Assembly (NCBI GenBank): GCA_940337035.1
Contig: OW679203.1
Location: 78,073,061-78,137,060 of the forward strand
Direction of reading: 5' to 3'
Length of the DNA stretch: 64,000 nucleotides
DNA from: Agriotes lineatus
Lineage: Eukaryota; Arthropoda; Insecta; Coleoptera; Elateridae
How positions within the stretch are numbered: the stretch's first letter is position 1; every line of letters starts with the position of its first letter. Below the pieces are notes generated by a model. It saw only the letters and a list, made by a program, of their open reading frames with translations. It did not search any database and had not been told where the DNA came from. Shown here piece after piece: positions 52,191 through 63,136 of the stretch. Both the position numbers and the translations under genes were made by a program.

Positions 52191-54059
52191 CACCGCAAAA
52201 GGGTGAATCGCTAACGTTTAAGAGAAAGGACTAGTCTGTTGGCAGCGATAAACAGCAGCTAAAAAGTTGACGCCAGAACTATTTCAATTAAATCGTTGCT
52301 ACTGCTTCAAACAATGTGCGTTTTCAAGCAATCCGATTAGAACTTGATAAGGTGTCTGGCATACGAGTTCGCTCCTTTTCAATTGAGACTTGCAACGACG
52401 AAGAAAAGAACGATACCCAACCAGAACCTACAAAAAAATGCAAGAGGAATAATGAATTAACCAACGAGTTACTGCGATGAAATTAACCCTCCAGGAGACA
52501 CCACGTTAAAAAACGCGCCTAGAGCTCCACCTCTGGGATGGCGTGGAAAAGGGTTCTGCAGCCATGCGTCGACATGACGAGTTTTCGGAGTTTTGCGACT
52601 CACTTCAATGTGCTACATAAAGGGAAAATGTAAAATTGTATATTATAATGGATCTCTACGTTGATCGGTGACAAGTATGTTAGGATATAAATAAATAAAG
52701 TGTAGCAAAATCACAACAAATTAAAAGTTTTAATGAGAATTATTTGGTTGTGTCAGAGCTTATTAAAATGATTCTTTGTAATTATTTATTTGCAAAATAG
52801 ATGGTTTAGCGCCTTTTCTCTCTTATTCATTGGCAACCAAATTTTAAATTAAAATGGTTGGGTTGTAACATCCAGTATGAAATTTACTTTATGATTTTTA
52901 TACAAGTATGGCAAATGTCCAACTTTTCTGGTGTGACAGTTTAACCTCTAAATTGAGGGCAAAACAAAAATGATTGAGCGCACAAAAATCCAGCATAAAT
53001 GAACACAAATTTATCCAACAAGCAACAAATTCACCTTAGGTAATTATTAGCAATGCAAATAATTGAATCAAGTAGTCTGGGCTAACCTGTACTACGTCAT
53101 AGGATGACGCCAACCGTCTCTTGTTTTGACTCTGGCTGAAGTCGTTTCCGCTTTACTGCATTTTCAAGGGACTCTTTCCCTATAATTACCCCCTGAACGG
53201 ACCCTGATGGTTGAAACCTTTTTCTGCACCTCATACGATGTTTGCTCTACGTGCTGCACGATGCTGAAGGCCCCTTAGAACTTCTTTCCTGCTCAAATTC
53301 ACCTCGAAAAGTGGACTTGGTTCCTCGAACTGCACTTTCAAGTCACGCCACGGCTCTTATTTATCTCTGGAATATTCCTGACTTCTGCTTTCTGGACTTA
53401 GACACCAAGGTCTGAACTACTCGCTGCACACAAATTTCAGCCGGTTGCTAACCCGAAACTGGTAGAAAAACTGGCCCCAAAGTTGGACTCATTTGGGCAT
53501 ACCGTTAGGATCACTTTTACGAACCAATCTTACACACAGCAATTTTTACTTGTCTTGGGTTGTCAACAATAATAGAAGAACATCTCGTATCCTAGTAACT
53601 ATTACAATTGTTCACAAGTAAGTTTTTTTTAAATGTTTTCCTTAGAAACTAAATTGCTTTTGGATAAATGTCAAATCGAAGTCCTTTTTAACCTCACATC
53701 TCTGCTTTTTAATAGCACTAGTTTCACGAGTTTTAATTAGCACTGCACTATTGTTTTTCCTCCATCGTGGGTGCCTTATCAATACTCTTTGCATTCTATT
53801 TTGATTACCTTTCAACTGCATTGTCGATTGTTGGCCTCATAAATTAACTAATATCGCTGCATATAACTTTCGTAATGCTTCAAACATCTCTGGCTTATCA
53901 AATTCACAATTCTTGTCTTGACTTTACAATGTCAAATCTGTCAGGCAGATAAATTAATGTATAACTATGACTTAATGTTGCAATAAACAAAACACCGATT
54001 CTGGGCCTGTTTGAATCTTTCTTTCATTTTCGTATGTTAGTTATGCAACCAGAATTGCT
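52191..54059. other. no recognised feature
   Basis: A mixed stretch inspected on both strands. The segment 53100-53560 is GC-richer and could be an old retroelement fragment on the minus strand, but no motif was secure. Confidence 0.35.
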
Positions 54060-54480
54060 GCTGGCAAAATACTATTACAATATACCAAATTGCAGGTTCA
54101 ATAATAAACAATTTCCTCGTACCAGTTACACATTTTGATAAAAATAGGAAAAAACGTGTGTTGCGCTTTTGTTTTCAAGTTTCCGGCACAATAAATAAGA
54201 GAAATATTAGCCATACAAAAAATTTCAATAGAATATAAATCCTAGGAGATTTCACGCCCTTTAAAACGCCGTATCAATGTTTAATGTTTCGTCAACGGGA
54301 AGCGAGACATTTGCATGAAAAGGTGTTCAACATTTCTTTTCAAGATGACGGTGAACCCTATTTGCGTAACCTCCGACAACTTACCCCTACACTCGCAGAT
54401 GGCTCCCCTAACAAACCACAAAAGATCATCCACTGGTGGTGACTGTCGGACATTTTGGACATACCGACTGGACTAAACTG
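54060..54480 (-). repeat. repeat family X, copy 3, inverted and uninterrupted
   Basis: The minus strand reads GTCCAGTCGGTATGTCC, GGTTTGTTAGGGGAGCC, ATTAAACATTGATACGGCG, TTTTAAAGGGCGTGAAAT and, further on, CCTGCAATTTGGTATA. This is the same order as copy 2 but without the Penelope-like insertion, so it shows the empty target site. Confidence 0.65.
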
Positions 54481-56120
54481 TTTAGGTGATTTAGCTATTT
54501 CCACCACATTTCAACCATGAAATTTGGTATAGAAGTAAAACATACGGTTTTCTACTAATATTTGTGGTTCCAATTTTTTTATCTATCGTTACGACTGCAG
54601 CACGGCCAACTTGATTATTTTTAAATTGAAATGGGGGTCGAAAGTACCATCATTGAAAAGCTGTTTTTGTGTAGAATCCAACGATGTAGCACTTGATATG
54701 GCAATTTTGAAAAATAACTTCACTATCATGACGAAAACTACCTTAATAATTAAATCTTAACTAAGTGAAACTGCTCATGCCAGGAGTTAAACTCCTTTCC
54801 GAGCGCTCTGTATTTCACTGAGGGCTCAGCTGCAGCGGCGGAAACAGCAGGCCCACCGAGGCCCCTTTTTTCGGCTATCTGATGGATGAAGGAAATGGAA
54901 TCCCTGTTGCTAATCGCTTATTGTTATAAACAATGGTAGTTTCTGAAGTATTGTTTTAGTTAACAGCTGCTATGATGCACTCAGAATCGTAATTCGTCTA
55001 TAGTTCTGAGCAGGCTGCTTGTCGTTCTGGAATTCCTGGAATGTCGAAACTGGTACTGGAAATACTTGGTTGTACCGCTCCCTTTGAAAACGGGTGGACA
55101 CAGCTTAGGCTAGCTTATTAACTCTCGGTAGAATATGGCGTGGTGTAAGGACTAGGCAAGAAAATGCTTCAGACTTTAAGTTGAACTGTAGAATTATGAA
55201 AATTTGGGCGCCTTGTCGTTACTCACAATGTAAAAACAAACCTAGCTAATTAATAATACACCACCTACCTTTAGGGCTTCGCCGCATACTTATACAAATT
55301 GTACAGGTCAAGGGGTTTGCGGAACGAACACAAAAATATTATCAGCAATAGGGGCATTTACTCAAACTCAAAAAATCCCAGTAACACATGAATTGTATAC
55401 ATAAGCCATGAAGGGCAAAGTGACAGCAACTTAGGTTTGTAGGGCAATTGCGTAACAAATAAATAAACCATAAATAGAAATCAACTTCCAAGTATTTTAG
55501 TCACACAATAGATAATTATAGCTCTGGTTACAACTCGGGATTGCTACCTGTGATATCGCATTTGACATATGGACACGACATCCAAAGGATGCAGCGGAAA
55601 TAAGTTTTGGGTACATACGTATTTCAGCAATTTTGAAACGATTAATTACTCGCCCTTTAGCGCTATTAATTGATTGAATAAAAGGAGTAATTAAACACGC
55701 TTCAGTTTGAATTTCTAAGGCCTTAACAAGAACTGGTTATAGTTGCGGCATCTGCCTTTGTCGATAAAAATGCTGAGAAGTGCATGTACTTACATTTTGA
55801 TTCGTTGTTATGTCCAGCGATCGTAAGGGGGAAGATCCTGGTATGTTGCATCTGACAAAAAGGACCTCTAAGCCGGATTTGGCTGCATATTTCATAGAAT
55901 CCATGGACGCCACTATCAAAGAGAGCAACTGACTGCGACAAAAAGGTGGCCTAGGTATTCTGGAGTTTCTAGCCAGCTTGCACATCGAAGCGATATATGG
56001 AAGGCCCAGTCATTCTTTAGCAACTGTGAATAACCTTTAAGGAAGCCGCACGGAGTCCGGCTAAATATTGAAATTAGTATGCAAAATTTAACTAGAAGAG
56101 GCAGTCCTACCAAAGCTATA
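54481..56120. other. no recognised feature
   Basis: Short frames on the minus strand at 55723-56134 overlap each other and show no family signature. Nothing else was recognised. Confidence 0.35.
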
Positions 56121-56124
56121 ACTT

Positions 56125-56500
56125 TTTTCTCCAAATTTTTTTCTTATTATTTTCCTCTCGAAGACCTTCAATTTCTCTTTATCTTTTCTTGTGAGATACA
56201 TATTTTCGGTGACCACCGGTCTTATCACTGTTTGGTATACTCTTAATTTCGTCTTCTTGCTTATCTTTTTGCTATTCATTAACGTTTTAAGTCGGTAGTA
56301 TGTTTTATAACCCGACTGTATCTTCTGTTCTGTCTCCTCACGTCTACTGTTCTTCCTATTTATAATTGTCCTAAGTATTTATAACACTCTACTTCCTCTA
56401 TGTTATATTTTCCCATTTTTATTACTCTGTTGATGTCTCTTTCCACTTTCTTTGTAATTTTCATATTTTGATTTAAACAATTATTTAAACCATAACCTTA
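56125..56500 (-). pseudogene. LINE RT-downstream fragment
   Basis: The minus strand encodes ILRTIINRKNSRREETEQKI, QSGYKTYYRLKTLMNSK, TKLRVYQTVIRPVV, MYLTRKDKEKLKVFERKIIR. This order (YLGxxIxxxxxxxxEIxxRI, KTYxxL, TKLxVYxTVIRPVxxY, WxLTxKDExKLxVFERKILR) is typical after the RT palm of insect endonuclease/RT LINEs. Frame breaks occur near 56280-56350, and the YGSE-type residues between PVV and the LTRKD block are partly lost. Confidence 0.65.
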
Positions 56501-56710
56501 ATTTTCTTCTTTGACATTTTCTTAACTTAATTGCTGTAGCTGTAATCTAGCAGAAATTTTGAATTTAATTTCAAATCCCTGCGAAGGGTGCTAAATTTAG
56601 CTTTAAACTGGTTGCCTCGGCTAAAGCTCAGATGCCTAGGAACCGTTCTACTCAAATGTATAAACATGAATAACACAGTGTAGAAATAAATTGTACAATG
56701 TATTTAAGTA

Positions 56711-56894
56711 ACGGGTGTTCATAAACAGTCGTCATCCCAGTTGCTTTGAAAAACAAAATGTTATGTCTTTGATTAATTCGTGCAACACAATGAAACGTCA
56801 TTGAGTACTGTCATAGCGCATTTTTTCTCAATTAATAGACATACGTTTCTGAAGTCAAAACCTACTGGGATGACGACTGTTTATGAACACCCGT
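56711..56894. mobile_element. MITE, 184 bp, TA-flanked
   Basis: Inverted arms of about 30 bp, ACGGGTGTTCATAAACAGTC...ATCCCAGT and its complement ACTGGGAT...GACTGTTTATGAACACCCGT, enclose AT-rich DNA and are flanked by TA at 56709-56710 and 56895-56896. The near-identity of the arms suggests a recent copy. Confidence 0.8.
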
Positions 56895-57081
56895 TAGATA
56901 TAAAATAATTCTCAATTAAGGAAAATATTATGGACATCAAATATTATAAAACAAAATTCTTTCTGCGGAGTGGTTTTGCGGTCCGATGTTTCTAAACACT
57001 CGGCAACCTAAACTGTACTTGGTTTGGCCTAGTTGCTGCCCCTGGATCCTGTCAAAGAAAGTTTTACTTGAAATTGGCAAG

Positions 57082-57193
57082 ACTGTAAGTCTATGTCAAA
57101 TTCGAGGTTAGTAGGTTATATTTTGCGTCAGTCTTTGTCCAATAACAACCAAAATGTAACCTGCTAACCTCGAATTTGACATAGACTTACAGT
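57082..57193. mobile_element. fold-back element, 112 bp
   Basis: Almost the whole element is two inverted arms of about 45 bp (ACTGTAAGTCTATGTCAAAT...GGTTA and complement) with a spacer of about 20 bp. It lies 190 bp from the preceding MITE. No target duplication was clear. Confidence 0.7.
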
Positions 57194-57777
57194 GCCACCA
57201 ACATATTATTCATACGTTTGAATTTCCACAGCCACCTCTTATGGACTTTTTTAATGAACATGTAGAAATTAACAAGTGTGGCTTTTACTGATGACATATG
57301 CATTCTAGAAGATATAAAAGCTATAGAAGAAACATTCAACGAAACTAAACATGTCTGAAAGCCTCAGGTTAATGAGAAAAAGCTAGACTGAAAAAATAAG
57401 CGGAAAAGTAGATACCTATTTCAGCTAGGAATCGAAGCTACTTTGCCTTGCGCAATATCTTTAAAGCAAGACACATGCCAAGAGGAACCCTGAAAGACTA
57501 TTCCCCAGAGAAAGACCTAGAGACCATTATATCTTTAGTTATTCTCATTACATGTTGCTGTCTGGACCTCTTGCTACATTTTATATGTTCAAGCATGACT
57601 TATATCATCATTTTGCATTCTAACTCAAAACTGTTTCCCCTGATGTTCCTTAGCACCCTCATGTCCATGTTACTACGGTGTCAACTCTTGTTTCGATTAC
57701 ATGTGTCGTAACGTCAGCTATCATGTTGTTTTATCTTTTTAAAACTGTCATAGTAAGAATTCTGAATGAACGCGTAC
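57194..57777. other. spacer
   Basis: No feature recognised; the 87-codon frame at 57448-57711 lacks any signature. Confidence 0.35.
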
Positions 57778-58704
57778 GGGAAGATCGAGGAGATTGCCAC
57801 GCGAAAATAATCTTAATCTGGGAAGATTGTCAGCTGTTCTAAGCATTTTCGACATTTTTGTCAAATTTGACAATTCCAGGGCATTTACCTAAGAGTTTGA
57901 AGCTTCAAAGTCGCGTCTCTTTCTTCTTCTGCATTCTCGCTTCTTCTTGCCGCCTGCACCTGCCGTATTCCGGGAGAATATACCTTCACGCTCGCCTGCA
58001 AAATTACACTCTTGAGTTGTCCATTGCCGCTGCATTGCAGGGGCTTCCATTCTTCAAGCTTGTCATTCTGGTACCGACCTACAGCTCCGAGCCATGACTT
58101 CTGGATTCTGCATTTACGATATTGGTGGCGCCGGCCAAGTTGCTATATTCCAAGACTAATTTATAAATTAAGTACATGTTGTGAATTCACGTCATTCCAA
58201 ATACGTTGTATTCTAATCATGAAATTAGGCGCCTTACGCGAACTTTAGGAGTGGGAGATCGCCACACGAGAAAAATTGAGTCAAGAGTCACCGCAAATGA
58301 GGTGGAAGCATATTGTGTTTCGAGTGGCAGTCCCGCAATGTCCGTCTGGGAAGATTTTATCAGCTGTTCTAGGCATCTTCGACTTTCATCGAACTTTACA
58401 ATGTAAGAGAATTTACCTACAAGTTTGATGCCTTGAAATCCTTCTTTTCTTTCATCTTCTGCCTTTTCACATCTTCTTAGCAGCCATATTCCAGGGGACA
58501 TCCGTTTACGCTCACCTTCAGAATTACGCTCCGAGTTATCCGTAGCCGCTGCATTCTGGGGACTTCCATTCTTCAAGCTTCCCATTCTGGTCCTGACCTA
58601 CAGCTTTTGCGAATTAGCTCTTAGCAATGACTTCTAGATTTTGCAATTACGACATTGCCGACGTCGGCCAAATTGCTGCATTCCAAAGCTACACTGTAAT
58701 TTTT

Positions 58705-59400
58705 ACAAGTAGAATATTCTACCTTTAGAGGTATTAGCTATGTGCAACCTTAAGGTATTTTATAAATACCTTGCTGTGAGGTATAACGCAAACATTATAC
58801 CTTACATAGAATGCAATACCTTAGGTAAAGGTATAAAATGTTAGCCCTTGCGGTATAAATACATTCCTCAAGGACGGAAATCATGGCTGATGTAGAGGTA
58901 TAAAACCAAACCCTAAGGTATGTTAAGTTACATTTAGGTATATTAAAATACTTTCACCTACTTTGATCTACCTTTACGTAAGGTATAGAAAGCATCCTCA
59001 ACCAAACCCAAAGGTATATTTTTACTTTTACCTACTTTGGTCTACCTCTACATAAGGTATAAAAATTATCCTCAACTAAACCCAAAGGTATATTAAAATA
59101 CTCCCACTTACTTTAGTCTACCTCCACATAAGGTATATAAATTATCCCCAACCACATCCAAAGGTATATTATTATACTTTTACCTACTTTGGTCCCAAAG
59201 GTATATTAATAGACGTCCTCGTAGGGTATAAAAAGTATCTTTAACTAAACCTAGAGGTGAATTAAAACTCCTGTTCATACTAAAACGTATAGTTTGATAC
59301 ACCTTTATGTAAGGTTGAAAATTATTTTCAACCAAAGCCTAAGGTGTATTTGTAATAGCGTTCTGTTTTAACAAAACGGGCATAAAAATTATTGACACCA
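58705..59400 (+). repeat. left subterminal AGGTATA repeats
   Basis: More than fifteen copies of AGGTATA or close variants, often in larger units such as CTAAACCCAAAGGTATATT followed by ACCTACTTTGGTCTACCTC. In this superfamily such subterminal repeats are transposase-binding sites; that role is inferred here. Confidence 0.75.
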
Positions 59401-59812
59401 GTCATTCAGACAGCAGCTAGAAAACAAAACAATAGCTTGGAAGTTTCGAAAAAGTAAGCAATTTTTAGAACTTTAAATTACTTTAATAAAAATAAAATTA
59501 AATATTACATAACTATATAATATAATAATAATATAATATATACTAAATACATAAATACTATACCTATATAAAATAAATTGACATTACACACATGTACATG
59601 ATTTGATTAACCACTAAAGCAATTTGCGATGCATATTACTTTAATGGCTATTCTATTCCACATAAATTGTTTCCCAATAAACTAAGAGTTTTCCTCAATT
59701 TTGTGGGACACTGTAAATTAAATGGAAATACGATACATAAAACTGCTTCAATCCCTTCTTTAAAAATGTCGACTTGACCAACATTTATGTGTTTAACACA
59801 AACGTAGTAAAG

Positions 59813-60900
59813 TTAGTCTTTAAACAAATCATTCTCCAAGGCATCTGCAGGCGTTGCAGGGGCACTTGTCGGTAGCCATCCAGGTTCCTTCAAAAGAAGA
59901 AAATTCTTAAAATTGTTTGCATGGCTAGAGTGAATGGTTTGTGAAAATATTAAATCAAGACAAATAAGAAATAATTTTTTATCGAACTTACGTTTTTTAT
60001 TAGATCTAATGGGTCCTCTCTAAAAAATGGCAGCAGTACCAGCGCTGGGACATTATTTTCTGAACCTGAAAGTAGTAATACCCAGATATTGTAACAATCC
60101 ATTTAATGTTAATGCTTTCAGTTTCTAAAATCTTTACGTCGTTTATTAATGCTTTTAGTACAATAGCATACCCATATTTTTCAATATAAACCCATTTCGC
60201 TAACAAGGCGCGGTGAATGCTTTTTAATGAAGACAAATGTGTGTTTTCAATATTATCAATTGTGAAATAAAACACGCATAATGTATGCAGTTTTTAGGAA
60301 AGATCATGATTTTGAAAATGTGTGCCAGACTCGTAGCTATCTAAAATATTAGAAGAATAGCATTTTCTGTTGAATCTTCTCCATACATTCTCATTGTGAA
60401 AGTAGTTCTTAATCGTGTCTAAAATCGGGACATATTGTAAAACTTGCTCTGTTTTTCATCGTTATACCGTGCCCTAGCACATGCTCTTGTGGAGCTATAA
60501 AATTATTTTCATTTAAAAAGGCTGCCTCCCCCGCTTTTGAAATATCAAACGTAACGTTAAAATTGGCAAACAAATTTAAATTGCACTTTCCTGTTGAGAA
60601 TTCATATTCAACTACTTACATTTTACCCTAATATTTTTTTGATAGGTAGTACTTTAAACAAATCCTTAACCCACAAAAAACGTTCTTTGCTATAACCGTT
60701 GATAACAAAAACTCATGTTGCAATTGTAATTTAAGTACAAGTAAGAGTAAGAGTAGTAAGAGTTGGTTAATAAATTCATTGACAAAATCGTAATTTTCAT
60801 TATCAATATTGTCATAGGGCAGGACACTATTAGAGTCAAAAATATTATTAACATGTTGAACTGAAAAAAATTTGAACACAGCATTCATACATTTGCACAG
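59813..60900 (-). pseudogene. CACTA-like transposase, C-terminal exons, decayed
   Basis: On the minus strand: LCSNFFQFNMLII- and YDFVNEFINQL-like stretches (60690-60888), then VEYEFSTGKCNLNLFANFNV and AFLNENNFIAPQEHVLGHGI (60430-60615), then FYFTIDNIENTHLSSLKSIH and EKYGYAIVLKALINDVKILE (60100-60275), which resembles the YFxLxNLxxxxxSxLxxIxLVALxxxxxxxKYG block of animal EnSpm-type transposases. DPLDLIKN follows and ends at a donor (GTAAGT, intron 59888-59991). The final exon 59813-59887 encodes EPGWLPTSAPATPADALEND and stops. Several frame breaks show it is not functional. Confidence 0.5.
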
Positions 60901-61530
60901 TCAAATGTTCATATTATAGTAATAATAATAATTGTCTATAACTTACCTGCACTATCTTGTTTCTCTAATAGAAAGTAAATGGGGCGCTGTATAATGGTAC
61001 TGCACACCGTTTTTCACTTGAAGCCTGTGAAGTAAAAGTGTCGTTATAGCAAAATGTTTGCCAAACGGGAGAAGTGGTAAAACCTACCGCTTCAATAAAT
61101 GTAGTACGTCAGAACCGTTTTAAGTGATAAAGTAGTAATAATGGAAAGAGATAGATGTATTAAGCAGGACAGGACGTTAAGACCCACGCCCAAGTTGATA
61201 GAAATTTCCAGTTTTGAGGGTTCAGTTTTAACAATAATCTTAAGCTTCAGGACGTTTCTTAGAAAAACAACTTTCTATACACCTTATTTGGCGAAAACCT
61301 TTGTACTAGAGATGCACCGCCCGCGGCCGCTGGCCACGTTCGACACTTCCTTGATTTGTATGCGATCCATTGCCGCAATCCAATTTTTAGTGAACTACGG
61401 CATTAATCTTTTTAATAAAGTTCTTCATAATATTGGTTTAAATATCGCAACGCGTCAATAAAAATAAATTTTATGACATGTCCACGGGTGCAGAGCGCCG
61501 CGGGGGTTGTTCCAAAATTGGCCCTGGTCA

Positions 61531-61562
61531 ACCAGCTGAAAAACATCTGTTTTTCAGCTGGT
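61531..61562. repeat. 32-bp hairpin inside the transposon
   Basis: ACCAGCTGAAAAACA and its exact complement TGTTTTTCAGCTGGT are separated by two bases. Confidence 0.8.
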
Positions 61563-61769
61563 GTTGCACTGATCAACCTCGCTACATCAATTGTCACTGT
61601 GCTTTAATAATAAAGTCAGAAAACAAGAAAAACGAAAATACAAAATTTTGTTTTTCCAGATATCTTCAGAAACATAAGAAAATCTGAAATTTCTTGATCT
61701 TATATTACTAAGCGTCCGATTATGTAGCGTTATCCCAACTTAACCGTCTTTCTCGCTTACTGTTTTCGA

Positions 61770-62560
61770 GTTCCTTGATACCTTATAGTATAATGAAAAA
61801 CTCAGAAGGCTATTATTATACCTTTCCTGACCACCTTGAAGTATTAACCTTCAACCTCACGAAAACCAATAAAATTAGAAGGTAAGATGGAAATTTATAC
61901 CTTGTCAGAAAACTCTAAAGGAACCTTAAAGTATAATGCAAAATTTAGAAGGCTATTATGATACATTTTTTACCACCTTGAAACAAAACTTTCTACCCCG
62001 CAGAAACCAATAAAATTATACCGAAAGATAAAAATTATACCTTGACATAGAAACTTCTAAAGGTACCCCAAGGTATAATAAAAGACTTACGAGGCTATTA
62101 GTATATCTTTTTTACCACCTTGAAGCAAAACCTTCTACCTCGCAGAAGCCAATAAAATTATACCCAAAGATAGAAAATTATACCTTGACATAGAAAACCC
62201 TAAAAGTACCCCAAGGTATAATACAAAACTTACAAGGCTATTATTATACCTCTTTTACCACCTTGAAGCAAAACTTTCTACCTCGCAGAAGCCAATACAA
62301 TTATACCGTAAGGTAGAAAATTATACCTTGACATAGAAAACCCTAAAGGTACCTCAAGGTATAATACAAAACTGGGAAAGCTATATTCTTATACCTTTTT
62401 TACAGTCTCGAAGTAGACCAAAATACCTTACTCACCAAAAGAGGTTGAAACGGTGGAATAAATACCTCAAGGCATTCTATTACACCTCCGAATAAGTGTT
62501 ATACCTCTGAAGGCAAGTTAAAATACCTCTCAATTTCATTTATACCTTTTTTCAACCTTT
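61770..62560 (-). repeat. right subterminal TATACCTT repeats
   Basis: Four units of about 145 bp share CAATAAAATTATACC, AAATTATACCTTGACATAGA, ACCCTAAAGGTACCCCAAGG, GGCTATTATTATACC and TTTTTTACCACCTTGAAGC-like blocks. The TATACCTT core is the complement of the left-end motif. Confidence 0.75.
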
Positions 62561-62830
62561 AAAAATTACAGTGTAAGTTATATATGTTGTATCGATTAAG
62601 AAGTGCATGTTCTGAATTGACGTCATGCCAAATACATTGTACTCATTAGAGTAATTATATTAAATTAGGCACCTTACGCGAACTAAAAGCATCGGAGATC
62701 GGGAGAACGCCGCATGATAAAAATTGAGTTGAAAGTCATACCGCAAATGAGCTCAAAGCATGGTGTGTTTCAATTGGCAGTCCCGCATTATGTAGCCATC
62801 TGGGAAGATTTTATCAGCTATTCTAGGCGT

Positions 62831-62963
62831 AAAAAATGTAAAGCATACAACAGGCCTTGGTAGACCGCAATGAATTTAATTATACAACGGGCCTTGATTG
62901 ACCGTAAAAAATGTAAAGTATACAACAGGCCTTGGTAGACCGTAATGAATTTAATTATACAAC
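62831..62963 (+). repeat. 58-bp direct repeat, 75-bp period
   Basis: AAAAAATGTAAAGCATACAA...GGCCTTGGTAGACCG...ATGAATTTAATTATACAAC occurs at 62831-62888 and 62906-62963 with two or three differences. Confidence 0.85.
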
Positions 62964-62978
62964 CAAAGCGCTCAGACT

Positions 62979-63136
62979 AGGCCAACACAGATAAGCAAAA
63001 TTAGTTATGTATGACAGCGGCCACGTTATGTAGCATTTGCGGCAAATACAGTTGAAATTAGGCCAACACAGTTAAGCAGAATTAGTTATGTATGACAGCG
63101 GCCAGATTATATTACGTTTGCGGCAAATACAGTTGC
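62979..63136 (+). repeat. tandem repeat, 81-bp period, two copies
   Basis: AGGCCAACACAG.TAAGCA, TTAGTTATGTATGACAGCGG and TTTGCGGCAAATACAGTTG recur at 62979 and 63060. Confidence 0.85.

Larger units (their letters stand above)
58692..62573 (-). mobile_element. CACTA/EnSpm-like DNA transposon, 3.9 kb
   Basis: The ends are inverted, CACTGTAATTTTTA at the left and TAAAAATTACAGTG at the right, with TA on both sides (58690-58691, 62574-62575). About 0.7 kb at each end is packed with short subterminal repeats, AAGGTATA on one side and mainly TATACCTT on the other. Inside are minus-strand relics of a transposase with an intron. CACTG termini plus repetitive subterminal regions are typical of the CACTA (CMC) superfamily. 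The neighbouring tandem unit shows the empty site at 58157-58158. Confidence 0.7.
57778..62830 (+). repeat. local tandem duplication, 2.3 units, one interrupted
   Basis: Units start at GGGAAGATCGAGG (57778), GGGAGATCGCCAC (58249) and GGAGATCGGGAG (62692). Shared landmarks are CTGGGAAGAT...TCAGCTGTTCTA, CCATTCTTCAAGCTT, GGCCAA.TTGCT.CATTCCAA, CATGTT.TGAATT, ACGTCAT.CCAAATAC, and TTAGGC.CCTTACGCGAAC. Unit length is about 470-560 bp once the CACTA-like element is removed. The second unit contains that element at 58692-62573. Confidence 0.75.

Noticed and set aside
53100..53560. GC-richer block as retroelement integrase on the minus strand
   Set aside because: A few residues looked suggestive, but there is no ordered set of motifs and there are stops in every frame.
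58217..58585. 122-codon minus-strand frame
   Set aside because: It lies in the local tandem duplication and is not open in the other units.
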